From contig CBDCYR010000005.1 in the NCBI GenBank assembly GCA_965224275.1, positions 868,001 to 932,000 on the forward strand: a DNA stretch of 64,000 nt. Reading direction: 5' to 3'. The notes below the pieces were generated by a model. That model saw nothing but the letters and a program-made list of their open reading frames with translations, did not search any database and was not told the DNA's origin. Shown piece by piece: positions 16,454-25,485 of this stretch. The number at the start of each line of letters is the position of its first letter. Position 1 is the stretch's first letter. This DNA is from CAUZWH01 sp965224275 (lineage in GTDB: Bacteria; Pseudomonadota; Alphaproteobacteria; SHVV01). The position numbers were made by a program, and so were the translations under genes.

Positions 16454-18205
16454 TCAACCGATGCGAATGTCGGTATAGCTGATTTTGAACAGCTTTCGCG
16501 CAACCCACACCATCAAAATCATGATTGCGATCATCAGCACCGAAGCCGCGGCCATGGGCGGTAACTCACCCGACTGGTAGTAATCGAACATAATCACTGT
16601 CGCCACGGGATTTCCGGTGCCCGCGAGAATGATCGACATCGCGAGCTCGCGCAGGAACAGCATGAACATGATCAACCATGCGGCGGCGAGCGTGGGTCTC
16701 ATGAGCGGCAGGATGATGCGTCGAAACGTGTAGAGCCAGCTTGCACCCGACATCTTCGAGGAATCTTCCAGCTCTTCGCTGATCTGGATTATTCCGCCCG
16801 ACACGGTGCGCAGCCCGATCGGCACGTAGCGGGTGATGTAGGCCACCGCGAGAATCAGGATGGTTCCATAGATAGGCAATGGCACGACAACCCACGCCCA
16901 CAACAGCGCGACGCCCAGCACGGTCGCGGGAAATGCCAAGGGCATCATGGTTATTGCGTCCAGCAACCCGCGCCCGCGGACCTTGGTCCGCATCGTCACG
17001 TAGCCAACAACAGCGGCGAGAAGCACGCAGATGGCGCCGGCAAAAATCGCCAGCAGGATGCTGTTGGTGAAGCCCTCTACCAATGCTGGGTGGTTAAGTA
17101 CGCGTGGATAGTTCTCGAACGTCATCCGGTTGAAAATTTCGAGATTGAATTTGCCAAAGTAGCTCAGGAACGATCCGAGCGTGATGATGATGAGCGGCAA
17201 AACAACCGTTATGAGGAAGTAAAAGCAGCACAGCGCAAAGGTGAGCCAACGCCAGCCGCCGATATCCTGGGCGCCGACGCGATAGCCCTTTCCCTTGATG
17301 GTCTGGTAGCGCGAAGCTTGGCGCACGGAGCGGCGGTAGAAGTAAACAAGTATGATAGCCGCCGCCAAAAGTGTGGTCGAGAGCGCCGTCGCAACGCCAT
17401 AGTCGGGCGGATATTCGACCCCGATATTGTTGTAGATCAGCGTGATGTACGTGTAGATCCCTTCTTGCTGACCGAGCATCTGCGGGATCTCGAAGGACTC
17501 CAAACCAACGATAAACATAAACAGCGCCGTCGATAGAATCGCCGGACGTGTCAGGGGCAGTGTGATCCTGCGGAAGGTCTGGAAGATGCCCGAACCCGAC
17601 ATCCGCGCAGATTCCTCGAGACCGGAGTCGATCGAAACGAAGGCAGGCGTAATCATCAGATAGGTAAACGGTGCCAGATACACGCCCTGGACCAAGATCA
17701 TGCCGCCCATGGTGTATATGTTGAAAGGTGAGGTCTCGAGGTCGAACATCCACATGAGGAGTTGATTGATTAGTCCCTTCGACGGGCTCAACAGCATGGT
17801 GTAGGCGAGCACCGCCAGGATGCCGGGAATCAGGAACACGATTAGCGCCAATAGTTCGAAAACCCGCCGCCCGGGCGTATTGGTGCGGGCGATGATCCAG
17901 CCGAGGCCGGCACCAATCGCCACCGATACGACCATCTGACCAACCGAAAACACGACCGTGTTCCAAAGCGTCACGCCGAGCACCGGGTCGCTGAACGCGT
18001 AGAGATAGTTATCGATGGTGAGCCGCCCCGCCTCGAGGGGCGGGGCCGACTTCACGCTGCCATAGAGCAGCCACCCCACCGGATACAGGGCGAGGAAGGC
18101 GACGAGCACGACCAGCGTCGTCAGCGTGACGGTGCTCGCGTTGAAGCGCAGCCGCCCAATCCGCCAGCCACCTCCGGGTGAGGGAGAATCGGCGAGTTCC
18201 GCCAT
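16454..18205 (-). CDS. ABC transporter permease, duplicated FbpB-type
   Basis: 583 aa with about 12 membrane segments in two homologous halves, each with a binding-protein-dependent transport EAA loop (LEESARMSGSGIFQTFRRI near residues 195-213 and LEDSSKMSGASWLYTFRRI in the second half). This fused arrangement is typical of Fe3+, putrescine-like or 2-aminoethylphosphonate importers. The start codon lies one base past the ATPase stop (TGACATG), so the two are translationally coupled. The divergent binding protein at 19582 completes the system. Confidence 0.92.
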   Translation of the reverse strand: MAELADSPSPGGGWRIGRLRFNASTVTLTTLVVLVAFLALYPVGWLLYGSVKSAPPLEAGRLTIDNYLYAFSDPVLGVTLWNTVVFSVGQMVVSVAIGAGLGWIIARTNTPGRRVFELLALIVFLIPGILAVLAYTMLLSPSKGLINQLLMWMFDLETSPFNIYTMGGMILVQGVYLAPFTYLMITPAFVSIDSGLEESARMSGSGIFQTFRRITLPLTRPAILSTALFMFIVGLESFEIPQMLGQQEGIYTYITLIYNNIGVEYPPDYGVATALSTTLLAAAIILVYFYRRSVRQASRYQTIKGKGYRVGAQDIGGWRWLTFALCCFYFLITVVLPLIIITLGSFLSYFGKFNLEIFNRMTFENYPRVLNHPALVEGFTNSILLAIFAGAICVLLAAVVGYVTMRTKVRGRGLLDAITMMPLAFPATVLGVALLWAWVVVPLPIYGTILILAVAYITRYVPIGLRTVSGGIIQISEELEDSSKMSGASWLYTFRRIILPLMRPTLAAAWLIMFMLFLRELAMSIILAGTGNPVATVIMFDYYQSGELPPMAAASVLMIAIMILMVWVARKLFKISYTDIRIG

Positions 18206-18206
18206 G

Positions 18207-19262
18207 TCAGACCGCGAGCAGCCGAGCTGCGTCGGGACGAAAGCGCACCTCTACTTGCTCGCCCAGTGTCAGGTTCTGATTCAGGTTGGCGTACGCCTGG
18301 ACCAAGCTACCGCCGATGGCGACGTCGCAAATGAGGTATTTGCCCATGTAGATCGTGCCGCGAAGGTCGCCCACGAGAACGTTGTCATCCGATTCGCCGT
18401 GATCGGCGATCCGGATATCGACCGGCCTGATCGACAATTCGACCGCTGTATCGGGCGACAGCCCTTCCGGTACCGGGCAGGTTAACCGCACGCCATGCAG
18501 GTCGGCACCGTCGCTGGTGACGGTCACCGGCAGGAAGTTGGTCCACCCGACGAAGTCCGCCACGAATTTGTTGGTTGGCTGTTCGTATATGTCTTGCGGC
18601 CTGCCGACCTGCACCAGTTTGCCGAACTCCATCACGGCGACGACGTCACTGATTGCCAGCGCTTCCTGTTGGTCGTGGGTGACGTACAGCGTTGTCACAC
18701 CCAGGCGTTGCTGCAGCTCGCGAAGCTCCATTCGCATCTGCTCGCGGAGCTTGGCGTCGAGGTTGGACAGGGGTTCATCGAACAAGAGCAGCTGCGGCTC
18801 GAATACGATGGCGCGGGCGACGGCAACGCGCTGTTGCTGCCCGCCCGATAGCTGGGACGGATAACGCTCGGCGAGGTCCGAAAGCTGGACCACTTTGAGC
18901 GCAGCCATCGCCCGCTCGCGGACCTCCGCCTTGCGCAACCGCCGGACCTGGAGTGGGTAGGCGACATTGTCGAACACGTTCATGTGCGGCCAAATCGCAT
19001 AGGACTGAAAAACCATGCCGATCTGACGTTGCTCGGGCGGGACAAAGGCTCCGTCGCCGGCGACGACCTGATCGCCGATCGAGATCGATCCTGCCGTTGG
19101 CGTCTCAAGGCCGGCAATCATGCGCAGCGTAGTTGTCTTGCCGCATCCCGAGGGCCCGAGAAAAGTTGTCAGGCTCCCCTCCTCGATATGCAGCGTCATA
19201 TTGTCGACGGCGACGGTTTCAGGAAATCGCTTCGACAGGGCCTCGATCTTTACGTTCGGCAA
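18207..19262 (-). CDS. ABC transporter ATP-binding protein (FbpC/PotA type)
   Basis: 351 aa with a full ATPase domain: Walker A GPSGCGKTT, Q-loop VFQSYAIWPH, signature LSGGQQQRVAVARA, Walker B LLLFDEPLSNLD and switch His in YVTHDQQEA. A TOBE domain follows from about residue 280. The start is TTG at 19262 with GGAG six bases upstream. It energises the coupled permease. The likely substrate class is ferric iron or phosphonate, from family knowledge. Confidence 0.93.
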   Translation of the reverse strand: MPNVKIEALSKRFPETVAVDNMTLHIEEGSLTTFLGPSGCGKTTTLRMIAGLETPTAGSISIGDQVVAGDGAFVPPEQRQIGMVFQSYAIWPHMNVFDNVAYPLQVRRLRKAEVRERAMAALKVVQLSDLAERYPSQLSGGQQQRVAVARAIVFEPQLLLFDEPLSNLDAKLREQMRMELRELQQRLGVTTLYVTHDQQEALAISDVVAVMEFGKLVQVGRPQDIYEQPTNKFVADFVGWTNFLPVTVTSDGADLHGVRLTCPVPEGLSPDTAVELSIRPVDIRIADHGESDDNVLVGDLRGTIYMGKYLICDVAIGGSLVQAYANLNQNLTLGEQVEVRFRPDAARLLAV

Positions 19263-19581
19263 GACAGCTCCGCTCTACAATTTTGGTAAGACCCCATACC
19301 CACAAGCTATGGATTTGAACGGAATAGTCCTACCTTGGAAATAGCCGGCGAGTTAGAATATGGACGGAGTTGACGCACAAGATCAACACGACGGGTGGCC
19401 GCGAACTATGGATGGGCTCCCAATCTCACACCCAGATTTGGAGCTAATAGCAGCGCGTTATTGTTACGTCGTGATTATGCGCGCTGCTCATTCGACGAGG
19501 CGCCTATTCCGCTGCGGTGGCAATAACGCCCCGAGGTTCGGAGCATTAACTGTCATCGCCGACCTATAGAGGGAGACCACC
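19263..19581. promoter_or_regulatory. Divergent promoter region of the ABC importer
   Basis: 319 bp between the ATPase (minus) and the binding-protein gene (plus). It must hold the promoters of both. I see no clear palindromic operator and no supported gene. Confidence 0.4.
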
Positions 19582-20694
19582 ATGCTCGGGTTCACAATTC
19601 ATTGTAGCGACGGCGTAACCCTGTTCCGGCTTATGCGTATGCGTATCGGCGGACTTGTCGCCGCTGGCGTACTGGCGATTGCGCTTGCAGCGATTTCATT
19701 CACGGGTTCGTTCGCTGCCCCCTACGACGCAGAGCTAAAGCAGCTTCACGAACTCGCCAAGAAAGAAGGTGCGGTTGTCATGTACGGTGACCAATCCGTC
19801 GAGGTCATTCAAAAGCTGGGTGAGGCCTTCAAGGCCCGTTATCCCGGGATTGATTTCGATTTCTTCCGCGGCGATTCACCGCAGATCCTCCAACGCTTCG
19901 AAAGTGAGACCGCCGCAAAACGGCATAGCCTCGACATGCTGATGTCTACCGAGCGCAGGCTCGGCGGCATTCGCGCGAAGGGGTGGCTCGCTGAATACGA
20001 TGCACCGGTCGCCAGAATCTATCCGGAGGGGCTGCAGCCGGATCACAAGTTTTTCTACCATTACGGGCTCAACGTCGGCAGTTTCGCCTACAACACCGAT
20101 CTTGTGAAACCCGGCGAGGTTCCAAAGAGTTGGGATGACCTGCTCGACCCGAAATGGAAGGGCAAGATCGGCATGCAGGACCCCAAGACCGGCGGCGGCG
20201 GCGCCCATAGTTTCGTCGTGCGCATGCATGGCCTTTGGGGCGAGGCCAAGTGGAGGAAGTACATGGATGCAATGGGCAAGCAGATCAGCAAGTACGGTCG
20301 CTACTTCCAGGTTCGCGAAGCCTTGGCTTCCGGCGAAGTCGCGATTCAGTTCGTTGCCTATGCCGACTTCACCGAGCCGCTGAAACAAAAGGGTGCGCCG
20401 ATCAATTGGTCGACTCCGGATCCCATGCTATTTCTCGGCCTATCGGCTGGCGTGAGCAAGTTTGCGCCACACCCCAGCGCGGGCCGGCTGTTACTTAACT
20501 TCCTGATCTCGGAAGAAGCGCAAAAAATCATCGCCGATGCTGGCAAGATACCGGCGTTTCCCGGTATGCGGCCTGGCACCTACTCGCGCCTGAACGACGC
20601 TAATCTCGTTAGCTGGCGCATCGACATGTACAAGCTGCACGACAAAAGGTGGTTTGACGCGCAGATCCGCGAATCATTCGCGGTCAATCGTTAA
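19582..20694 (+). CDS. ABC transporter extracellular binding protein (Fe3+/phosphonate class)
   Basis: 370 aa, exported (hydrophobic segment around residues 22-45, cleavage likely after SFA). The mature N-terminus ELAKKEGAVVMYGDQSVEVI and motifs LGEAFKARYPGIDFDFF, VPKSWDDLLDPKWKGKIGM and FAPHPSAGRLLLNFLISEEA are typical of family 1/FbpA-like binding proteins. AGAGGGAGACCACC precedes the ATG at 19582, so this start is preferred over internal Met codons although it makes the signal long. It is divergent from the ATPase-permease pair. Confidence 0.92.
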   Translation: MLGFTIHCSDGVTLFRLMRMRIGGLVAAGVLAIALAAISFTGSFAAPYDAELKQLHELAKKEGAVVMYGDQSVEVIQKLGEAFKARYPGIDFDFFRGDSPQILQRFESETAAKRHSLDMLMSTERRLGGIRAKGWLAEYDAPVARIYPEGLQPDHKFFYHYGLNVGSFAYNTDLVKPGEVPKSWDDLLDPKWKGKIGMQDPKTGGGGAHSFVVRMHGLWGEAKWRKYMDAMGKQISKYGRYFQVREALASGEVAIQFVAYADFTEPLKQKGAPINWSTPDPMLFLGLSAGVSKFAPHPSAGRLLLNFLISEEAQKIIADAGKIPAFPGMRPGTYSRLNDANLVSWRIDMYKLHDKRWFDAQIRESFAVNR

Positions 20695-20715
20695 TTGGCC
20701 ACGCGTCGTACGAGC

Positions 20716-20743
20716 GGGGAGCGCGGCGTCGGTCGCGCTCCCC
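20716..20743 (+). terminator. Terminator hairpin of the binding-protein gene
   Basis: GGGGAGCGCG and CGCGCTCCCC form a perfect 10-bp stem with an 8-base loop, 22 bp after the stop, followed by an AT-rich ATTATCC stretch. Confidence 0.7.
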
Positions 20744-20788
20744 ATTATCCTTATCCATCAGATGTGTTGGTCTCGACCGGACACCATC

Positions 20789-21150
20789 TCAACCACCGTA
20801 GCCAACGTCGTGCAGTCGTTTGGCGGTCTCGCGAAGCTGTTCTTCGCGCGCCATCAACCCCGCTCCGCTGACAACGCGATTAATGAAATTGAAATAGGCG
20901 CAGACTGCAACAACGTGAAAGAGGGCGCGTTCGTCCCACCCAGCCGCATTGAGGAGGATCGCGACATGGTCAATTCGCTGCAGCACGCAATGACCATCAA
21001 GGGCTATGAGCCCGGTCGTCTGGCCTGGACTCGAAGGGCCGCTCCACCATGTCGCGAACGGCATTCTCGATCGCCTGTTCGACGACGACCAGAGCATACG
21101 GCCGGCCGACTGACCTCTTAAATGATCTCCTAGATGACGGGGGACTCGGA
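20789..21150 (-). pseudogene. Remnant of a carboxymuconolactone decarboxylase / peroxidase-like protein
   Basis: The minus-strand frame ending at 20789 contains LNAAGWDERALFHVVAVCAY and FNFINRVVSGAGL, the C-terminal signature of peroxidase-related CMD-fold enzymes. Upstream sequence continues in another frame (ENAVRDMVERPF near 21060), so the gene is frameshifted. The CxxxxH redox motif and the N-terminal half are absent. Likely a dead fragment. Confidence 0.6.
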
Positions 21151-21256
21151 CGATCCGGCTGCCTCGCGTTCAATGCCGTCAAACCCTGGCGGCGCAGATG
21201 CCGGTAAGGTAGTCTTGCGCGGTCCATCGTACCTATGAAAACGGCGACAAACGGCC

Positions 21257-21538
21257 ATGAACGCACTGGTTTGGCTCCTCTTTACGGTCATCGACATCTA
21301 CACCTGGGTGGTGATCGCGACGGTCATCATTAGCTGGCTGCTGGCGTTCAATGTCATCAATCGCTCCAACCAGTTCGTTCACATGGCGAGCGATTTTCTC
21401 TATCGCGCCACTGAACCGGTGTTGGGCCGAATTCGCCGATTCCTGCCGTCGATGGGCGGCATCGATATCTCGCCGCTGGTCCTGCTGATCGCGCTGATCT
21501 TCATCAAGCGATTGATCGTCGACATGCTCAACGCGTGA
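21257..21538 (+). CDS. yggT: YggT family membrane protein
   Basis: 93 aa with two membrane segments (about 5-28 and 65-85). Conserved pieces are IDIYTWVVIATVIISWL, the loop ATEPVLGRIRRFLPSMGGID and ISPLVLLIALIFI. YggT proteins have roles in cell envelope or division-linked processes that are not well defined. The last four bases overlap the DUF167 gene, the classic arrangement. Confidence 0.92.
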   Translation: MNALVWLLFTVIDIYTWVVIATVIISWLLAFNVINRSNQFVHMASDFLYRATEPVLGRIRRFLPSMGGIDISPLVLLIALIFIKRLIVDMLNA

Positions 21539-21867
21539 ACGCCCCCGCGCTGCGCCTGCCTTTCGTGCGCCGCGACGACACCGTTCAAGTCAAAATCCGG
21601 CTTACACCTAGGGCCGCCCGCAACGCTCTCGACGGGTTGGTAACCGGCGCCGATGGCGAGCTTCTGCTCGGTGCGCGCGTCACCGCGGCACCCGAACAGG
21701 GCCGCGCCAACACGGCCCTGGTCAAACTGTTGAGTTCGTCGTGGCACCTCCCCCGCAGCCGCCTCTCGATCGCACGTGGCGCTTCGAGCCGCCGCAAAAC
21801 GATCGCCATTGCTGGCGCCGACGCCGATCTCGTACAGTCGCTCAACACTTGGCTGAACGCGCTCTAA
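21535..21867 (+). CDS. DUF167 (YggU) family protein
   Basis: 110 aa. Core motifs are VKIRLTPRAARNALDGL, TAAPEQGRANTALVKLLSS and ARGASSRRKTIAIAG, diagnostic of DUF167. The start GTG overlaps the yggT stop (GTGA), which implies translational coupling. The function is unknown. It is followed by a palindromic repeat and then folD. Confidence 0.92.
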   Translation: MNAPALRLPFVRRDDTVQVKIRLTPRAARNALDGLVTGADGELLLGARVTAAPEQGRANTALVKLLSSSWHLPRSRLSIARGASSRRKTIAIAGADADLVQSLNTWLNAL

Positions 21868-21869
21868 CG

Positions 21870-21960
21870 TTCGAAGTAAGTTGGCTCAACCCGTCTCAAC
21901 CACATGAAGGGTGTACGTATCGGGTGGTTGGGTCGGCGAAGTGCTTGGGACGGCTTCGAA
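21870..21960. repeat. Imperfect palindromic element, second copy of the 5602-5715 centre
   Basis: The outer ends are TTCGAAG and its complement. The centre reads CAACCACATGAAGGGTGTAC then GTATCGGGTGGTTGG. Compared with the 5602-5715 element, the centre is shared (CAACCAC, AAGGGT, TCGGGTGGTTGG) while the arms differ. It lies between the DUF167 stop and folD. Confidence 0.75.
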
Positions 21961-22013
21961 CATAATGAGGAGATTCGAACGGTGACTGAAACGATCCCCC
22001 CTGGGCGACGACT

Positions 22014-22904
22014 GTGACGACTGCGACGGTCATCGACGGCAAAGCCGTCGCCGCCGAGCTGCGCGCCGATCTGGCCGAGCGCGTTGCCCGTCTGACATCG
22101 GCACACGGCGTCACACCCGGGCTCACCGTTATCCTGGTCGGCGACGATCCCGCCAGCGCGGTTTATGTGCGCAACAAGGGCAAGGCGGCCGAGAAGGCCG
22201 GCATGGTGGCGGTCGATATCAAGCTGGCCGCCGATACCAGCCAGGCCGATCTGCTCGCCAGACTGGCGGCGCTAAATACCGATTCCGCTGTTCATGGGAT
22301 CCTGGTGCAGTTGCCGCTGCCCGATCACATCGATGCCGGAGTCATCGTCGATGCCATCGATCCCGACAAAGACGTCGACGGCCTCCACGTCGTCAATGCC
22401 GGTCGCCTGATGACCGGGCTCGATGGCGTCGTCCCGTGCACGCCGCTCGGTTGCCTGATCCTGCTCAAACGCACGCTCGGCTCGCTCGAGGGCAAAAAGG
22501 CGCTGGTGTTGGGACGTTCCAACCTGGTTGGCAAACCGATGGCGCAGCTCCTGGTACGCGAAAACTGCACCGTTACCGTCGCCCATTCGCGCACCCGCGA
22601 CCTCGCCGATGAATGCCGCGCCGCCGATATCCTGGTGGTCGCCGCCGGCCGGCCCGAGATGGTGCATGGCGACTGGGTCAAACCCGGCGCCGCCGTTATC
22701 GATGTCGGCATCAACCGGATCGATACCGGTTCCGACAAACCCAAGCTGGTCGGCGACGTCGCCTTCGACCAAGCCGTCCAAGTCGCCGGCGCGATTACCC
22801 CGGTTCCCGGCGGCGTTGGCCCTATGACCATCGCCTGCCTGCTCGAGAACACCTACGCCGCCGCCTGCCGCAGCGTCGGTGCGGCGCCGGAAGCGCCGGC
22901 TTAA
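22014..22904 (+). CDS. folD: Bifunctional methylene-THF dehydrogenase / methenyl-THF cyclohydrolase
   Basis: 296 aa, the usual length. Motifs are YVRNKGKAAEKAGM (catalytic Lys region), VHGILVQLPLPDHID, PDKDVDGLHVVNAGRL, PCTPLGCLILL, VLGRSNLVGKPMAQLL and ITPVPGGVGPMTIACLLEN. It interconverts 5,10-methylene-, methenyl- and 10-formyl-tetrahydrofolate using NADP+. The start is GTG at 22014, since no in-frame ATG fits. It forms a likely operon with yggT and DUF167. Confidence 0.96.
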   Translation: MTTATVIDGKAVAAELRADLAERVARLTSAHGVTPGLTVILVGDDPASAVYVRNKGKAAEKAGMVAVDIKLAADTSQADLLARLAALNTDSAVHGILVQLPLPDHIDAGVIVDAIDPDKDVDGLHVVNAGRLMTGLDGVVPCTPLGCLILLKRTLGSLEGKKALVLGRSNLVGKPMAQLLVRENCTVTVAHSRTRDLADECRAADILVVAAGRPEMVHGDWVKPGAAVIDVGINRIDTGSDKPKLVGDVAFDQAVQVAGAITPVPGGVGPMTIACLLENTYAAACRSVGAAPEAPA

Positions 22905-22958
22905 GTCAGCGGGAGAGAAAAAGATATTTAATATCAGTCATTTAACGCGGGATTAGCC

Positions 22959-23025
22959 AATAAGATCAGATTGTTGATCTTATTTCAATAGTATGGTTAA
23001 ATAAGATCAACAATCTGATCTTATT
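22959..23025. promoter_or_regulatory. Double palindrome directly before the DUF4143 ATPase
   Basis: Two 27-bp arms (22959-22985 and 22999-23025) are perfect reverse complements. Each arm is itself a palindrome, AATAAGATCA and TGATCTTATT flanking GATTGT or ACAATC. The second arm ends three bases before the ATG, leaving no room for a Shine-Dalgarno site. The spacer CAATAGTATGGTT carries a possible -10-like TAGTAT. It looks like a paired operator for autoregulation, or a transcript hairpin over the start. Confidence 0.75.
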
Positions 23026-23028
23026 TGC

Positions 23029-24474
23029 ATGCGAGAGATAACCGACGAAGAAATAAAGATCCGTCTAAGGCTCGATAATCCCTGGTGGGAATCCGGCGCG
23101 ATTCCTCGCGATCTCGATCAGATGCTGCCCCGGGATTACCTCGAACCATTCGTCGATCTGGTGGACCGAAGCGCTGTGCGGCGCGCTGTTGTGCTTCTCG
23201 GGCCGCGCCGGGTTGGCAAGACGGTCATGATCCATCATGCGGTCCAGCGACTTCTCGATAAGGGTATCGACCCGCAATTAATCCTCTACGCGTCGCTCGA
23301 TACGCCAATCTATGACCTTACCCCGGAAAGCCTTTTCAATATCTTTGGCGAAATTCACGGTCATGATCTGGCCGATCAACCGCTCTATGTGTTTTTCGAC
23401 GAAGTCCAATACCTCAAAGACTGGGAGCGCCACCTTAAGTCGTTGGTCGACTCGTACCGGTCCGCTAAGTTCGTTGTGTCGGGCTCCGCTGCCTCCGCCC
23501 TGCGGCGACGGAGCGAGGAGTCGGGCGCGGGGCGTTTCACAGATTTTTTCCTGCCGCCCCTAACGTTCGCCGAGTACCTTCGGTTCATCGAGCGCGACAG
23601 CCTTGTTGTTCGCGATGAAAAAACCGAGCGTCAACCCTTCGCAACGCCTGACATCGGCGCCCTGAACGAGGTGTTCGTCAGCTACATCAACTATGGCGGA
23701 TATCCGGAAACCGCGCTGGTGGCTGAAGCACAGGAAAATCCATCGCGGTTTATCCGGGAAGACATCATCGACAAGGTTTTGCTGCGCGACCTTCCGAGCC
23801 TTTACGGCATTAGCGACGTTCAGGAGCTTAATCGCTTGTTCGGTATGCTGGCCTATAACAGTGGTGATGAAGTCAGCCTTGAAAAATTATCTCAGTCATC
23901 TGGCGTGGCGAAGAATACGATCCGTCGCTATCTCGATTATCTCGAGGCCGCGTTCCTAATAATACGGGTCCGGCGTGTTGACCGAGATGGGGCACGGTTC
24001 GTCCGAGACGTTGCGTTAAAGACATACCTCACAAACCCATCGATGCGGACTGCGCTTTACGGTCCGATTGGTCCTGACCATCCAGCTTTCGGTGATCTTG
24101 TCGAAACGGCTGTTTTCAGCCAATGGCTGCACTCAGCGACGTTACGCGATCTACGCTACGCCCGTTGGCGTAAGGGAGAAATTGACATTGTCTGCCTTGG
24201 CAGGCCCCTGTCTAAGCCGATATGGGCCGTCGAAGTAAAGTGGTCGGACCGTTTTTTTGACCAACCCGGTGAGCTTGCGCCGCTGCGGGATTTTGCTCGC
24301 AGGAACGGATTGCTGAAGCCGCCTCGGGTAACGACCGTTACAAAGTTTGGCCTACGCGAGATCGACGGGTTCGAGATCTTGTTCACACCGGCGAGCGTCT
24401 ATTGTTACACAGTCGGCTGGTACGCTCTGAAAGATCGAGCGGATTCCGTCCAACTAGATCTGATCCTGGAGTAG
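23029..24474 (+). CDS. AAA ATPase with DUF4143 domain
   Basis: 481 aa. Walker A is GPRRVGKTVM (about residue 58), Walker B is PLYVFFDEVQYLKDWE, sensor region VVSGSAASALRRRSEESG. A winged-helix-like segment (LEKLSQSSGVAKNTIRRYL) and the C-terminal DUF4143 nuclease-fold-like domain (WRKGEIDIVCLGRPLSKPIW then AVEVKWSD) follow. The last block resembles PD-(D/E)xK (E-D-EVKW), known for this family. Such ATPases are widespread, often horizontally moved, and of unknown role. Base composition is AT-richer than folD upstream, and it starts at a palindrome without a ribosome site. Confidence 0.88.
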   Translation: MREITDEEIKIRLRLDNPWWESGAIPRDLDQMLPRDYLEPFVDLVDRSAVRRAVVLLGPRRVGKTVMIHHAVQRLLDKGIDPQLILYASLDTPIYDLTPESLFNIFGEIHGHDLADQPLYVFFDEVQYLKDWERHLKSLVDSYRSAKFVVSGSAASALRRRSEESGAGRFTDFFLPPLTFAEYLRFIERDSLVVRDEKTERQPFATPDIGALNEVFVSYINYGGYPETALVAEAQENPSRFIREDIIDKVLLRDLPSLYGISDVQELNRLFGMLAYNSGDEVSLEKLSQSSGVAKNTIRRYLDYLEAAFLIIRVRRVDRDGARFVRDVALKTYLTNPSMRTALYGPIGPDHPAFGDLVETAVFSQWLHSATLRDLRYARWRKGEIDIVCLGRPLSKPIWAVEVKWSDRFFDQPGELAPLRDFARRNGLLKPPRVTTVTKFGLREIDGFEILFTPASVYCYTVGWYALKDRADSVQLDLILE

Positions 24475-24555
24475 CCCGCGCGACGTATGGTCTCGCGACT
24501 CTGCTACATCTTCGTCGCAGATGCAGCCGCCGCAATGACCGCAACCGCAACGCGT

Positions 24556-25485
24556 TCAACCGAATGAACCCAATCGAGTCGCGCCCGCAATTGATGGTCC
24601 CTGGTGCGCCGTCGATGCGCTCATCTCCCGAACAACCGATACCGGACTGTCATCACCACCGATGTCGTCGGCAACGTATCCTGCGTCCGGATCATGCGTT
24701 TCGCGCCAAGCCGGACTGTCATGGACGAAGGTTGGCGATTTGAGCAGCACGTGATCGCGTTGGCGCTCGATCGCGTCCGGATCGATTTTTGCGGTCAAGG
24801 GGATTTTCAGGAAATTTCTGATGGCCTTCAGCTTGTTGCCGACGCTTTGCACGGCCTCCGGTCTAGTCGCCACAATTCGGCTTGTGATGGTGTCGAAATC
24901 TTCCGGCTCTCGGCCCGTCACCGTCTGCACCACGCTGGTCGGCGCATTGACGGCAAAGGCGCCGCGCCGATATTCGTCTACATAGAGGCGGAGTTGCGTC
25001 GGCATCATTTCCGGAAAGCCCTGCGCCTTGAGCGCCTTAAGCATCATCGCCTCGGAGGTGTCCAGATATTTCACCTTGCGACCCAGAACCTTGCCCATGA
25101 CGGCAGCGATTTGGTTTGGCGACAGCAGTTCTGGACCGGTTGGACGATAAACCTTGCCGGCATGCGTCGCCGGGTCGATCAGCGCCGCGACGCTGACGGC
25201 GGCGATGTCCTCGTTCGAAGGCGGCGCGTTTTTCTTCACATTTCCGTCGCCGAGCGGCAGCGGCATGATGCCCAGCTGTGCGATCGGCTCCAACACCCAG
25301 AAATAGTTCTCCGCGAACCATCCGACATTGTTCACCGTCAGGGTGGTGTCGGGCAGCAGCTTGAGGACTTCTTCATTCAGCCACACCTCTCGCGTACCTA
25401 CCGACGGATGATTGGGGTCGGACAGCCACTGCCCGAGCATGACCACATGCTCTAGCCCGAAAGAGTCACGAAAGGTTACCGCCAA
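24556..25485 (-). pseudogene. NmrA-like protein, N-terminus removed by IS1380
   Basis: 309 aa remain, beginning FRDSFGLEHVVMLGQWLSD, which corresponds to about residue 95 of the paralogue at 13194-14339. Shared blocks are SNEDIAAVSVAALIDPATHA, KVYRPTGPELLSPNQIA and FDTITSRIVA. The Rossmann nucleotide-binding part is absent, and homology ends where the IS1380 element begins. The missing part is not found beyond the IS, so a deletion accompanied or followed insertion. Confidence 0.8.
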
